Below, piece after piece: positions 12,382 to 25,832 of a stretch of DNA of 64,000 nucleotides. The translations under genes were made by a program, and so were the position numbers. The stretch's first letter is position 1. Every line of letters starts with the position of its first letter. Source of the DNA: Talpa occidentalis (lineage: Eukaryota; Chordata; Mammalia; Eulipotyphla; Talpidae); NCBI RefSeq assembly GCF_014898055.3, contig NW_023603184.1, positions 110,288,615 through 110,352,614 on the forward strand, read 5' to 3'. The notes beneath the pieces are model-generated. The model had not been told where the DNA came from and did no database searches. It was given only the letters and a program-made list of their open reading frames with translations.

Positions 12382-14319
12382 CAAAAAAATCCATATCTGA
12401 TATAGCTCCTACCATTAGCAATAAGTATCTGTATATGAGATGATATAGTGACTGCCATTGTTTTGAGAGGGCAGTAAAAATTTTGTCACTTTTTAATGAT
12501 TTTAGGGAATTATTATCCCTCAAAAGGACAAAGGTAGAGAGGAAGAAAATGTTAACTGGATTCTGAAACAAGAACTTGAGCTAATATTACCTATACTATT
12601 TCACTGTAAAATAAAGTATATTCAAAAAGTATTCATTCATTCTTTAAATGTGAATTTTATTAATCATAAATGCCATTTCAAACTCTTCCTGGGAAGGTAA
12701 AAGTAATTTCTAATTTCTAATCTGTGAAACTGAACGACAGGCAGATAAAATCTGGGAAGTTGCTCAACTGAACTAATTTGTTTTAAACATCTGATTTTAA
12801 ATATTTGATTAAAAATTTGCTTACCCACTTCAGTTTGGAATAGTAGTAAAGGTTACTTCAGAATGTCTCTGATAACAAAGCTACTTTATGTTGTAACTAG
12901 ATTGGTTTATATAGAAAAAAAAGATATTTTTAAATTATGTCAGAGCTAACACTGTTAGCATCTTTTTTTTTTTTTAATTCACACAAAGGTGCTATGGCAT
13001 ATGAAATGAGCAGAGTGACTCAGGGACAATCACTAGGAACAAGAATTATACTTGACTTCCGGTTTTGGCTTTGCCAATAACAAGCTTGGCGAATATGGGC
13101 ATTTGACTTTCTTTTACTTTATTTATTTATTTATTTATTGTAAATGAGGGACTAGGTTCTGATGTTAACATCAATTAAAACTATGAAGTCATGTGATTAT
13201 TCTAGAAGTTTCTTTCAAAATACACATTACTTATTTACTTCTGTCTGGGCCTATTCTAAGGATATTACTGGACCTTATCCAATCATAGCTTCGGCAAACA
13301 ATACAGCCACAGAAAAGCTACTTGCGTCACTTGATTTTATTTTTTCATGCTCTAACAATACCTGGCAAATAAAAGTTCCTGGACTGTGATTGGCACAATT
13401 ATATATGGTCAGCTGCACTGAGAATTTAAGCAAACTATTAACATATACATTGTCCAGATACAGAATGAAGGTTAGGGCTCATCTGCTACTTGTGAATTAA
13501 ACCAATGTTGCAAATTGTAGAGGTGGAATGAATGCCAAGTTCAGTTATAAAACAGTTTCTTTATGCATATATCCAGTTTTCATTATTTTAGGGCAAATTC
13601 TGTCCTCTCCCACTCAATGACTTTTCCACTAGATGTACTCAGCAACTTCTTCTAAGCCTCCCCACCTAGATCTTCTATTGCATTTATCACCATGCTCTGC
13701 CCTTGATTCTTTGCATTCTCTCTTTTCTGTGACATTACTTTCTATCATGGCTCCCACGCTTTTCTCCTTGCCTACTCTTAGTCATAATATACAATATATT
13801 CCTAGACCTTTGCTCTTCTGTATCGGAGCTCACTATCTTAGAGTTTTCTTCATTAATAGTCATGTGTGAGCAGTTCCACAACTGACATCTTTATTATTCA
13901 CTTTTATACAATATAAACTGCCCACTGGCCATATTCTTATTTATTCACTCATTCACTCATTTGTTTTCCTTTCATTTGTTCAATAGATAGAGCCCACGCT
14001 ATGTATGAATGGATTCTTTTAGGGTCAGTGAGGGTATTTAAGGCATTGGCTTTTGAGTATGTCATTTCTACAAAGAAGTGGTATGTGATATATCTCAATA
14101 CTTGCTGGATATTTAGAAAGCATTCTGTATTGTGAATGACTAAATTAGATGTCTTTTTTTTTTTTAAAGTCAAAAACTTTTTAATGACTTAGACGTTATT
14201 TGGAAGAAACAATTTAAGAAAGCCTTTTGGATTTTTTAAATATATTAATTTTCAACCCAAAGAAACTTGCTCTTGTATGTAAAATATAAGCAGCATATAT
14301 TGTCATCACGTGAAACTTA
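12382..14319. other. Intergenic, nothing firm
   Basis: AT-rich. A TTTA microsatellite at 13117, and pyrimidine-rich sequence at 13600-13870 that may be a diverged old repeat. No gene seen. Confidence 0.45.
13117..13139. repeat. (TTTA)n microsatellite
   Basis: About six ATTT/TTTA units following cttttacttt. It could be the tail of an unrecognised antisense element. Confidence 0.85.
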
Positions 14320-14800
14320 TCTGTAGTTCAATTATTCATCCTTCTCTGCCTCTCATGTCTAGCACCCTAACCCACTTTCCTATACTTGCTGCCCAACTCA
14401 GCTCTCCCCATTCCTATTTATATCATCCTTTCTTAGGTCACCTAGTTTAAAAATAGAGAAACTTTTGGTTCTTCCCTCTTCTCTTGTACTCCTAAATCCT
14501 ATCAGACATCACAGGGATTAGTGCATCACAGATCTTTCATAAAGCACAGCCTCTACTCCCTTTGCCCTTCCATGAGCACCCTGTATATACAACATTGCAA
14601 CAACATGCTACTAGCTGTAGTCTCATTCCTCTAATTCCCTTCTAAATCTCTCCTGAAATTTGCCAACTGAATCTTACATTTTACATTTTATAGGGTAAAA
14701 TAGAGCATTGTACACCTTACTTTTGCTTCGTCAGTAGCTCCCCAAAGAGGACAGTAGCTCTAAACTCTTTGCATTCAAGACTCACTACAACTCTTCAAGA
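14320..14800 (+). mobile_element. L2 LINE fragment
   Basis: Wording such as cttttggttcttccctcttc followed by tcctaaatcctatcagacat matches the L2 stretch with a decayed coding end. Diverged. Confidence 0.45.
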
Positions 14801-15489
14801 AAAATTATATTGCTATATTTTGAAACTGAAGAGTTTTCTACAACTCAGAATTTTAATGTAAGGGGAATTTTGATTCTTAACACAATTTGTTTATTATTCT
14901 ATGTATAGGCCTACTGAGAGATAATCTTTATCGACAAAGAAAAATAAGAACCAATGGCATGGGAGTAGATTTTTAGAAAAAAACACATTGACGAATGGAA
15001 TAATAAGAGCAAAAGCAGAGGATCTGGCTTCCTATCTGAGTGCAATAAGGGGATTCTTAAATCATACCAGCATGCTTTGGGAGTCTAAGCAGGCAGTATC
15101 TTAAGTGTGCTTATTTAGTATCAAGGTCAGGCTAGAAATGAAGCAATGATTTAATATATTAATTCATGTATTAAGGTCGATATGAAAGGCTCATGGGTTG
15201 AAGTGAGAAAACTGATTATTCTTAATATTTGATATTGTTCCACAAATTTGAATAAAATTCCTTAAAAATGCATGTTAGGAAGGATATATTTGTTCTTATT
15301 ACAATTCCTTTTGAATCTAGACAACTTACTTTAAATAGAAAGCAAATCAGTGGCTCATGAGACTTTCTGAAAGATGAAAATGCATAAAAATGAAAAACCT
15401 CAAATATAGTGTCTTTACATTATCTAGCAGAGGGGGCAAGTCTATTATTCCAGCCACACTCTGAAAAGTATTAATCAAAGTAAAATGCA

Positions 15490-15690
15490 ATATAAAACTT
15501 ATGAATGCTCTGGATTTACACTATCCAGTTTCAAATCCTAGTTATGTCCTTACTATTATAAGTGGGTGTTTGTAGACAAGTACTTTATCTTTCTATGTTT
15601 CAGTTTCCTTGAATATAAAATATGAATAGTAATACTGTATACCTCATAGTGTTGTGTAGAGTAATAAATGGAATAATGCATGTTATATGC
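15490..15690 (+). mobile_element. MIR fragment
   Basis: Reads through MIR in order: gctctggatttacactatcc, tcaaatcctagttatgtcct, gacaagtactttatctttct, then tacctcatagtgttgtgtag and ataaatggaataatgcatgt. Confidence 0.65.
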
Positions 15691-15976
15691 TTATAAAAGG
15701 TACCAAGTCCATATCTGAGTACTTATTAACAACCCTGCAAAGTAGACAGTATTGTTACCTGAAAGAAGTCTCAGTGATAGCTAAAGAGTTTATTAGTGAG
15801 GATATAAACCTGAGAGAAGAAACTGATGGGAAAGTGGTCTCAGCCAACTGCCTCTTCCATTCCCCATAAGGTTTCATTCATAGTGTTGAGAAAGATGTGG
15901 TTTCTCAGAAAAAGGAAGAATTATATTTAGACAGGCACATGGCAGAAACAAAGAGTTTGTTTTCAAGGCACCATTT

Positions 15977-16004
15977 TTCTTTTCTTTCTTTCTTTCTTTT
16001 TTTT
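15977..16004. repeat. (CTTT)n microsatellite
   Basis: Pure pyrimidine tract of CTTT units ending in eight T. Confidence 0.85.
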
Positions 16005-16309
16005 GAGGACATATGTTAATTTCCAGATAGGGTAACACACATACCTTAAATTCATTATCTCTGGTAGGTATAATTTACGTGTGAGAAAGGCAAGAATTTA
16101 GGAGATAAAAGATATTATCACAAGGAAATGCCTGTTTGGTCTGATATGTGAGAGTTGCTGAGGGGAGAAAGTGGGGGAGGCTCCATGCTTTCAGACCAGG
16201 ACTTCTGCTAATCTGTGACAGTAGACAGGGCTAAAACCACAGGGCAACTTCATAGCAGTTCTTTTTGATGGATAGATTTTTGCCTCTGTAAGTCCTTTTC
16301 CTTTGCCCA

Positions 16310-16445
16310 AATCAAATCGTTCATCATATTTTACTGATAATAAGACCAGAGATTGAGACTTGCCTGAAGTAATACTGCTACTAAGCCCTACAGCCTTAGC
16401 AACTGCAAAACGTTTACTCTTTGTCCACACTACCTCTGTGCTATA
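16310..16445 (-). mobile_element. MIR fragment, antisense
   Basis: atattttactgataataaga, agacttgcctgaagtaatac and ctttgtccacactacctctg follow antisense MIR order. Confidence 0.5.
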
Positions 16446-17494
16446 GTATTGTTGCAGATATGGCAGTGGATAAGACACTTTTAAAAGTAGCTTCCAGGAT
16501 AACACTTTAAAAAGGGAGAAAAAGAAGGAGCAAATGGACAATTCTGCATAGGCGCTCCAGAAAATTAGTAAAATTGACATTTAACTTGGTCTGGGAGAGC
16601 TGGGCATGGCTTTTATAGAAATTTATAGCTAAACAAGGTCTTGAAGTGAGCACGAATTCGATCCCGTGCTTAGTTAGGGTATTCAGTAGGATGTCCTAAT
16701 CAGAGAAATAGAAGGCAAAGGAGTAAAGAGAATGCTTAGAATGCAAAGAAGCAAGACTGTAAGTCAGGAGGGGCAGCACAAATGCTTGTACACAGTGATG
16801 TATGCACGGGTCCCAATCAGTACCCTGGATATACAGATTGGTTCTTATTACCTTGAGACAGAGGTCAAAATCCTTTCAAATATAAGCCTCAGGCATAGAG
16901 TGGTCATACATATCTACAATGATGCCTTCTAGTCGTCTTTTATTGCATTTAACTAGTAAAATAAAATGTGACAGGGTCAGACACTGAGTTAAATAGCAGG
17001 GACCCTTAAATAACTCATTTTAGATGCATCAAATATGAAGTATCTGATATAAATACTAATATAGATGTATGCATCAAATTCACATCAGACTTGAAAATCA
17101 AAACAGAACATCCTCAAGAGAGAAAAAAAGATAATTAAACAATTCAGTAATATTTTTTTCTCGAATTACTTGATGTGGGAGGATGGAATCATAGATTAGG
17201 AAAACATCTGATTAGCACTAACTTGTTGACCCTACAACAATTCAAATGAATGGTAATGGTGCTGGAATTGCTAGTTCCTTTATCTTTTAAACACTCTGGT
17301 CTCTCTTATAGGTATTCTGAAAATGCAAATAATACAATATGTACCCACTTCATGTAATAAATCATAAAATGTTTTTATAGTCACTACATTATTCATAAGA
17401 ATACTTAATATGCATTTCATAATTTATATAAATTTAGATTCTTTTAAGACTCTGAAAGCTATCAAACACATTTCTCTAAAATTGTGAAATAATT

Positions 17495-17780
17495 GGGCCT
17501 CCCCGGTGGCGCAGCAGTTCAGCTCTGGGTTGCGAAGCTGCCCGCAGCCTCTGCAGCGCCGGTTCAATCCCAGGCTGCTCCCCAGCCACTGGAGGAGGGT
17601 CCCACATGGCGCACAGACCTCTCCTGCCACCCCCTGCTCCCCTCGGCAGTGTACTTCGGTCCTTCTGCATGCTCTGCTCCCTGCTCTGTTTCTGGTGAAT
17701 TCTCTCACCCTCCCACGCTGCACTTCTGACTGTACCCAGTGCTTGTGTAAATAAATAAATAAATAAATCTTAAAAAAAAA
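17495..17780 (+). mobile_element. tRNA-derived T+ SINE, subfamily A
   Basis: Complete copy with the A-type body; the head shows agctctgggttgcgaag. The tail is aaataaataaataaatctt. A perfect target-site duplication, attgtgaaataatt, is at 17481-17494 and 17782-17795. Confidence 0.93.
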
Positions 17781-17827
17781 AATTGTGAAATAATTTTTTG
17801 CTACCTTTCAAGCATTGTTTTTTTTTT

Positions 17828-18590
17828 TTTAAACTGAGGTAACATTGGTTTACAACACTGTATATGATTTATAGGCATAGGATCATACCCTCATGTGTGT
17901 GTTACAACACCACAACCACCACTAAGATGTCCACAGTCCATTATGGCCCCGCCCCACTTTGCTCTCTCTCTGGTAGCCTCAGTTCTATAGTCAGATTTCT
18001 AGGGTTTATTATTAGCTTGGTTTTATCCTTTTGTTTTGTTTCTCTATATTCCGCATATAAGTGACATTATCTGGTATGTCTTTCTCCTTCTGACTTATTT
18101 TGCTTAATATTATCCTATCCAGTTCCATTCATGTTATCACAAATGTCAAAAGCCAATCTTTTTTTATAGCTCAGTAGTAGTCTGCTGATAAATATACCAT
18201 ATCTTTATTATCTAGTAATTTATCATTGGGCATCCAGGGTGTTTCGATAGTTTGGCTATTGTAAATAGGGCTGCAAGGAATATAACAGCACATTTCTCTC
18301 TTTAAATCAGTGGTTTAGGTAGATGCCTAGAACTGAAATTGCTAGGTCATAAGATAGATTCATTTTTAATATTTTAAGGAAATATTAAATATGGGGATGG
18401 GTCAGTCTACATTGCCACCAATAGTGTAGGAAGTTTCCTTCTTCTCCAAATCCTCACCAACACTTATTTCTGGTCTTTTTGATATGAGTCATTCTTACAG
18501 GTGTAAGGAGATATCTCACTATATTTTGACTTGCATTTCTCTGGTGATAAACGATGATAAGCATTTTTTCATGTGCCAAAACAAAACCTT
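17828..18590 (-). mobile_element. Old LINE-1 3' portion, decayed
   Basis: Antisense L1 3' UTR (gaggtaacattggtttacaa at the low end) followed by antisense ORF2-end sequence (tggtgataaacgatgataag, tttttcatgtgcc). It starts about 45 bp after the SINE at 17495. No open frame is retained. Confidence 0.8.
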
Positions 18591-19309
18591 TTAATGTAAC
18601 TCTATAAGCTATTTGTCACTGTAATCTGAATTCTTTAATCTATTAGGATTAATTTATTATGGATAAATCACAATTTTTAAACTGAACAATATTCACATTA
18701 AAATAATTTAAGGAAATGTCTTTTGTCTAACCTAAATTAGAATATATATTTCCTAACTTACAGGAAGAATTAATTTCAGGCTTTAGTATTTCTTCTATTT
18801 TTCCATGTGAATGTGACAAGCTTTCATTATCAATAATGCTGCTATGGTCACTTCATGAACTTAATTCCTTTTTTCCTAATTTCCTCATCCTCAAAAATCG
18901 TATAGCAGTAACATTGATTTTACAGTAAATTAATGTGATTATTGGATAGGGATTTATATTTTATTTTAAAATTAGTACCTTTCTCTTTTTCAGGTGTATA
19001 AGCAGAGAAAATAAATAGTGTTTTTTCCATGAATTTGAAATACAATGTTAAAATATACCAAATTAGTTTCAAATTTCTTATATATGATGGAATAAGCTAC
19101 AAGAGTGATAAATAATAGAAATAATAGATATGTCCAAATCTCCCCACACATTAGAAACATGCAATCATGTTTCATCTATTTTAACTTCAGAAAAGTATCT
19201 TATGTTTAAAGGTACAGTATTCCTTTTACATATGAATTCTTGAGCATTTCATATTTATAATCATGTTGCCTTTCACTTATACATGGAAATGCTTCTAATA
19301 TTTATTCCA

Positions 19310-19600
19310 GATTTGAGATGTAACTGACATATAACATTATGATGTTTAACATGTACAACATGTTGATTTAACACATATATTGCAAAATGATTATCATCCA
19401 GATTGTAAGCTAACACATCTATCATATCATAAAATTACCATTACTTTTTTTTAACCATTTTTTTGTGGTAAGAACATTTAAAATATACTCACTTAGCAAC
19501 TTGCAAGTATATAATACAGCATTATTAGCTGTAATCACTGTGCTGTACAATAGAGGCCCCAGAACCTACTCACCTTTAATGTAAGTTTATACCCTTTAAT
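19310..19600 (-). mobile_element. LINE-1 3' UTR fragment, antisense
   Basis: Resembles the antisense L1 3' UTR (gtaactgacatataacatta, aatacagcattattagctgt, gtgctgtacaatagaggccc). A short, diverged fragment. The next L1 piece (19690-19995) has the opposite orientation. Confidence 0.7.
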
Positions 19601-19689
19601 GGAACTTGGCCAAAACTTCTGGTTTTAAAAGTGCTTTCCTATGTTTATTTGAGCCGCATGAACCTTATAATAACTACAGAGAGTGGGAA

Positions 19690-19995
19690 ATGTGATTCAA
19701 TCACCTTTGTTAAATAGATAAAATGGAAAAAGATAAATATCAGAATGTTTCACTTATATGTAGAAAACAAAGAAACCAAAAAGAGGTCAAAGACAAACCT
19801 TGAAAACTGACCATGGATATGAGGCATCCAAGAGGGGAGGAAGAGTGGCAGAAGTGGGAACTGGGAAAGAGGAAGAGAACAGGGATTATCATGATGGACT
19901 ATGGATGCTTTGCTGATGGGAGACTATGGTGACCACATCTGAGAGGAGAAATCATGTTTGTCTAACAATAAACAATGATACAAGAAAAAAGCACT
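19690..19995 (+). mobile_element. LINE-1 3' UTR fragment, sense
   Basis: Sense L1 3' UTR wording (cagaatgtttcacttatatg followed by purine-rich gaggggaggaagagtgg), ending near caataaacaatgatacaaga and an A tract. Confidence 0.65.
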
Positions 19996-20636
19996 TCATT
20001 TATTAAAAAAAAAAAAAAGTTTACAAGTCTACAACAGATGTCAGCAAACTGCAGCTTGTAGGCCAACTTTGACATACCACCTGTTTTTAAAAATGAAATT
20101 TTACGTCAGGCAGCCCTTCATTAATGTATTGCCTGTGGCTTCTTTATGATACAATAGCAGAACTGAGTAGCTATAGTGGAGACCATTGGCTCATTGAATT
20201 GGAAAAATTTGGCTTTCAACTTTGTGAGAAACAACCCAGTTTTTCTTTCCTATACTTTCTTCCCTGTGTACCTCCTTTACCTCCACAATGAACACTTCAC
20301 TTCCGACATTTCTAGTCACCAGAAGTATGGAAAGTCCCCCACCCCCCACCACTAAATAATTCTCCCCATACCAATTGAGGTCCTGTAATTTAACACAATT
20401 CTAACACTACCTATTCAGAGACAGCATCAGATCCCACAGGTTAAGAGCTCAGTACCACAAGACTGTTCCCATCCCTTACTTCAGATGCCAATGGGAAGCC
20501 TAGATTGTCAGCCACCTAACTGGCTACAGGTGGAAAATTATAATGACCTCCTCTTTAATTAATTTCCTAAAGCATCTCTCAGCACTCAGGAAAACAGTTT
20601 CTTACGGTTACTAGTTTATTAAAGGACACAGATGAG

Positions 20637-20872
20637 GGGCCTCCCTGGTGGTCTAGGGGCTAAGTCTCAATGCTATCACTGAGACAGTATTAGTTGGATC
20701 CCTGATCAGGGAGCTAACCTACATATGGTGCAGCAGACCTCTCCTGCCCTCCTTAGCAGTGTATTTCAGGTAAATCCTCCTGTTTTATCCCCCACTCTGT
20801 CTCTGGAAAATCCTCTCACCCTCTGCACCTCTGGCATGCACCCCAGTTCTATGCAAAAAATAAATAAAAAAT
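20637..20872 (+). mobile_element. tRNA-derived T+ SINE, diverged copy
   Basis: Starts gggcctccctggtggtctag and lacks part of the body before gcagtgtatttcagg. The tail is degraded (aaaaaataaataaaaaataa). The target-site duplication aaaggacacagatgag/aaaggacatagatgag (20621-20636 and 20873-20888) has one mismatch. Confidence 0.9.
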
Positions 20873-21117
20873 AAAGGACATAGATGAGCAGACAGATAAA
20901 GAGATACGGGATAAAGTCTGGGAGGTTCCTGAAAGCAGGAATTTCTATCCATGTTGTGGTGCATCATCCTCCCGCTATGTGGATGTATTTCAACAACCTG
21001 GAAGTATTCTGAGCTCATAATTTTGGGATATTATTTTGATGTATTTTAGCAACTGAAAAATGATAAAACCTTTACTTAAAGACCCAAAACTCAACATATT
21101 TCTAAAAGGAAATATGA

Positions 21118-21381
21118 GGGCCTCCCCAGTGGTGCAGCGGGTTGAGTGCAGAGCTATGAAGATGTCCACAGCCTCTGCAGCACAGATTTGATTCCCAGCC
21201 GGGCAGGGAGATTCCCACATGGCATGGCAGACCTCTCCTGTCTCACCCGCTGCTCCCCTCAGCAGTGTATTTCATCAGTCTGCCTGTTCTGCTCCCCACC
21301 CTGTCTCTGGTGAATCCTCTCACCTTTCGTGCCTCTGGCCATACCCCAGCTCTTGTATAAAAATAAATAAATCTTTAAAAA
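21118..21381 (+). mobile_element. tRNA-derived T+ SINE, B-like
   Basis: Head gggcctccccagtggtgcag, body with tgtccacagcctctgcagc, and tail aaaataaataaatctttaaa. A perfect target-site duplication, aaaaggaaatatga, is at 21104-21117 and 21382-21395. It lies only about 230 bp from the preceding copy. Confidence 0.92.
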
Positions 21382-21779
21382 AAAAGGAAATATGAAACCA
21401 ACATTCAAGTGTCTTCCAAGGCCTTACTATAATTTTAAGGGTCTTATCAATAGCAATTATTTTTCAAGTGTTTATAGGTGTCATCTGTTTGGAAAACTTA
21501 TTCCGTATCTTCTGAGCATTACCTTTATTTACTCATTTTCTTAGAACATAGGTTAAATAAGCCAAATTAAAAAAAAACTGATAAACTAATAAATTTAAGA
21601 CACAACTTAAGAGTTTTAAAAAAATCTTACTTGATATGGTCCATGAGTTTGTTACTAGCTACATTTCCCTAGAGGGCTAATCAATTGGGACAAAGTTGAA
21701 TATAGCCAAGATGAAACAAATCCATTCTGTTTGTTCAGTTCTTACTTTCTCAGTGGTTTCCACAGTTGTCTAGCTGGAG

Positions 21780-21905
21780 TAGTGGGTGTAGCATGGTAAC
21801 ATAGATCCGAAAAGGTATGAACATATATTCCTAAATCATATACAGTGCTGTAAACTAATGTTACCTCAATAAAAATGATACAACTTAAAAGAGAAAAGGT
21901 TTAAA
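21780..21905 (+). mobile_element. LINE-1 3' end fragment
   Basis: The tail-end pattern gctgtaaactaatgttacct then caataaaaatgatacaactt resembles the terminal part of L1 3' UTRs in this window. Short and diverged. Confidence 0.5.
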
Positions 21906-23925
21906 TAAATATATGAGGGGGGAAAAAGAATAAGCATATTTTCATATAGATATAAAAGCTCAATTGTTAAATTCACATTCCATAATGTGAATTTCTTTTT
22001 TTATCTACATATTTGACCTTCCCCTCTCCTTCAGACTCTCCCAGCCAAAATCACTTTTCTTACTCTTATGAGACTGGTTATTATTACTTTAAATAACAGT
22101 GCTTTTAAAGTTGGTTGATATTGGTTCTGCAAGAAGAGGATGAAAAATGTGACCAGGAAACTCTCACTACTCCAGGCAAAAGAAGTTCCCCTTCTTTCTT
22201 TTTTTTTTCTTTCCCCCCCCTTCTTTAGACCTTTATAACATTTTAACCTTTAGACCTTCATAACATTTTAACATTTTTTAAATGATATTTTAAAGTATCT
22301 GCCTATTCTGCTAAGATGATAGTTGCTTTCCATTGCAGATTCACATGATAGTCTCATGAGGGTCCTCAGTTTGCAAGTTTATGAGTATCAGAAACAAAAT
22401 CTTAGTACTTGATTCCTATCTGGATCAAGTAAATCTTTTACAAAAAGCACAATACAACTATATAGAGAATAAATAAAAATATAAGTGGACTGCATGATTC
22501 TTAAGTGTTTAAAATTTTAAATAATATTTTAGTAATAAAGGTACAACAGTAAATAAGTTGTATAAATATATTTCTTTTATTTGTAAAGTTTGATTTACTA
22601 GAAATAACTAACAACAATTATTTCTAAACTTATATACATGTGTGCACATACATATAGCCATCACACACACAAACACACAGATGAACTGGGTTTTTTTAAT
22701 TGAGAGGTTCATGTTATAAATTTATTTTGTAAAATGCTTTAGAAAAAAAGATTAGGATAAAAAAAGCTTTGAAAAAAAAGATTAGTATAAAAAGTTGTTT
22801 TGATCAGAGACAAATTCTCAGTTCAGGCACTATACTGATAGCTGAGTGAAGTTTATCTGATGGAGAAACCAGGAATTCTAAAAAAAATTATAGACATTGG
22901 CAGTCCCATTTAAGCACTCTGCAGTTAAAAGCAGCAACAGTTTATTTAACAGGTTGCTTGGAATTGAATGGAACTTACTGTTTTGGTATTTTGCCTGACT
23001 TTGCTTTTTCCATTTACAAAAGAACTAGTGCCTGTAGAAAACGGCTTTTAAATATAGCTGAAATGAAATGCCCTAATTTCACCAATGTATTTTATTAACT
23101 AGATTGATACTACATTTTAATAGTATTTGCCTGACACTGGGTTTGTGTGTTTCTTCACACTTTCTGTTAAATGAACACCAGCCAAAACAAATATCTGAAT
23201 GATATTTATACCAGATTGTTTCTATGTAGGAACACTATGTTACATTGCTTGCTTCTTGAAGGAATACAGAAGATTAGAGGTTGTGAGTGTTGCATAAAAA
23301 CTTTGGCTTTTTAAAAAATGCTACCTCAAAATAGAATCTTCATAACAATAGGAATTCATGAACTAAAATCTAAATAAACACCAAAAATGTTAAAATCTTT
23401 AATTAAATCTTGATAGTATTTTTTTCCAAATATCATCAAGTCTTTTTTTCTTAAAAAGTACCTAAAAATATTGGACCCAATTCAATAATAGAACACCAAA
23501 ATAGTTTAGGTATATATCTTTCTAAAAAATTTTTTATTTGCTTTCATTGCTTCTTGCATTATGGACATTTTGGATTTATATGAACGGTCTCTGAAGAACC
23601 ATTTCATTGTTTTTAAGACTGAGCAAAGAGACTTCTCAAGTCTAAATAGAAAGAAGAATAGATCTAATACCAAAGTTTCTTCTAGAAATCTTGATTAATG
23701 ATAAACTTTATTAGTTTGAGAAATGATACTTGAAATAAAAGTCTCTCTTAGGGTAGTACAGAAATATTATTTGAATATATTAGAAACACAGTGGGTATTA
23801 AAATACAATTAAAATTGGGAAAAAAAACCTATCTTAGGGACATTTGACTTAAATGACCCTGGAGAAATGTTCTTTTCCATTTGGAGAAAAATTTTACTTA
23901 GTATAAATATAAAAGTAATATAAGG
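21906..23925. other. AT-rich intergenic sequence
   Basis: Very AT-rich, with a T/C homopolymer run and a 25-bp duplication near 22200-22273. There is another short duplication of a gattag(g/t)ataaaa motif near 22745-22795. No gene or clear element. Confidence 0.5.
22224..22273. repeat. 25-bp tandem duplication
   Basis: tttagacctttataacattttaacc-type units start at 22224 and 22249, with about two differences. They follow a T/C homopolymer run at 22197-22220. Confidence 0.8.
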
Positions 23926-23941
23926 AAGGAATCACTGGTCT

Positions 23942-24205
23942 GGGCCTCCCCAGTGGTGCAGCAGGTTGAGCACAGCACTGTGAAGCTGTCCACAGCCTCT
24001 GCAGTGTGGGTTCGATTCCTGGCCAGCCAGGGAGATACCCACATAGCACGGCAGACATTTCCTGTCTTGCCCGCTGCTCCCCTCAGCAGTGTATTTCGGT
24101 CTTTCTGCCTGTTTTGCTTCCTGCTCTGCCTCTGGTGAATCCTCTCACCCGCCACACCTCTGGCCTGTACCCCAGTTCTTTATAAAAATAATCTTTAAAA
24201 AAAAA
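23942..24205 (+). mobile_element. tRNA-derived T+ SINE, subfamily B
   Basis: Head motif gagcacagcactgtgaagc marks subfamily B. The tail AATAAA repeat is contracted (ataaaaataatcttt). A 16-bp target-site duplication with one mismatch flanks it (23926-23941 and 24206-24221). Confidence 0.92.
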
Positions 24206-24221
24206 AAGGAATTACTGGTCT

Positions 24222-25822
24222 GGAAATAACCTTCCAAGATAAATTTAATGAATTGTCCTTAAAAATAATTTATTCTATGATTATTAATTTTTAGAGAAAA
24301 TCAAATAAACCAGTTTTTTAAAAAATAATAATCCTTTTAAATAGGTTTAAATAGATTTCAAATGAAAATAGTCTCCAAGACTTTTTAACTTCTATTTTTC
24401 AAACTTCAATGTGTCAGACCACTCAACGGAATGTTAATGTTTAATGTTAATATTTAAATGTTACCTCTCCATTCTTTTTCCTTTCCCAGGTTCATGGAGC
24501 GGGTGGGGGGTGGCCGTAAAAGCACATGCCATGATTCTTGTTTCTAAAATCTAATATTGAGAGTTATTTTTCCAAGAATCAAAGGTTTTCCTTCTTGGAA
24601 GTTTGGCTAGATGAATGTTATAATGTTTTTATTGATGGATATGCATGAGAAATCTAGCTAGAGGTAGATTTGAGTGAAAATAGTGATAATTGGGCAGTAT
24701 TGTAAAATGAATGCAGTGTTTTTTTTTTTGTTTTTTTTTTTTTTTTTGTTTGTTTTTTAGAATGCAAGCTTGGAGAGAGAGCTGGTTTACATTTAAATAA
24801 GATTGCATTAGGAAAAGGAGGAGAAAAGGGTGGAGAGATGGCTAGTTTAAAATCAGAGCATACTTTTGAAGAGTACTGATATGGTAGACAGCAATGTGGA
24901 TTATAAACTTATTGGTATCCCTCAATGCCCATCTGTATTTCCCAGCCCTGGATCTGTTTAGTAAAATTGATTTTGCCTGCTCTAGACTGTGTGGTTGGCT
25001 CTGTCTCAAGGCTAGGTATGGGGGAAAAAGAAGTGCTCTTGATCTAGTAACACCTGTATTACTCACAAACCTAAGTACATACACACACTCACAAACATGC
25101 GTACATATTTGCACACAGATATATCATCTCACCATATAAAAAGTTCCTGTTAGCTTGTGCCATTCCCCCCTTTGATCATGGAAGGTCAGTTCATGTAAAA
25201 CTTACTCTGTTCTTGATTCACTGCAGTTACATTCATGGTAGAAAATAGAAGAACTTTCATAATCTGAGTTGATCATTTGATCATGTGATAAGATTTGGAA
25301 ATGGATGGAAAATGTCAACATTTAGTGGTTCCAGGGTCACACTGTCTGTGAATATAATCATTTAAAATATTTCTACTGTTTTCTTTGCAATTTGTACTTT
25401 TGGGATATTAAGCATCAAAAGTATGTATTTATATAAATAAAGAACTTAATTCTAATTTGTATTTTTAAGTGAAGAAACAAGCATGCTGAAGTTGCTGAAT
25501 TGCTGTTTTTCAAGGTGGTGATATTTTGAATATAATTCTGTTAAAATTAAAAGAAGTGACCACTCTGAAAAGAAGCCTAAAATTAGTTATCTAATTTTAA
25601 TATGAGATAATCTCTATTTTTTTTTTTTACTTTTTTGGTGCTTTACTAAGTAAAAAAAAAATCTGCCCCACTTTTGTGTTACATGTTCACTTGTCCTATT
25701 ATAAATAATATTTTCTGAATTAGAATGGATCTAAAAGATCACCCAGTTCAGTTAAACTATACTGAGGAAGACATTATGTTTTGCATTTCACAATAATTTT
25801 TATGGTATACTACAAAAGGATG
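24222..25822. other. Intergenic, nothing firm
   Basis: Homopolymer T/G-interrupted run at 24719-24760. Otherwise unique AT-rich sequence. No gene recognised. Confidence 0.5.
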
Positions 25823-25832
25823 TAAAACTATG

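Larger units (their letters stand above)
14800..17494. other. Intergenic with MIR remnants
   Basis: Holds the MIR fragments at 15490 and 16310 and the CTTT tract at 15977. Otherwise unique AT-rich sequence. The 129-codon minus-strand frame at 16191-16580 overlaps MIR sequence and is taken as chance. Confidence 0.5.

Noticed and set aside
16191..16580. 129-codon minus-strand frame
   Set aside because: Overlaps an antisense MIR fragment and shows no conserved protein features.
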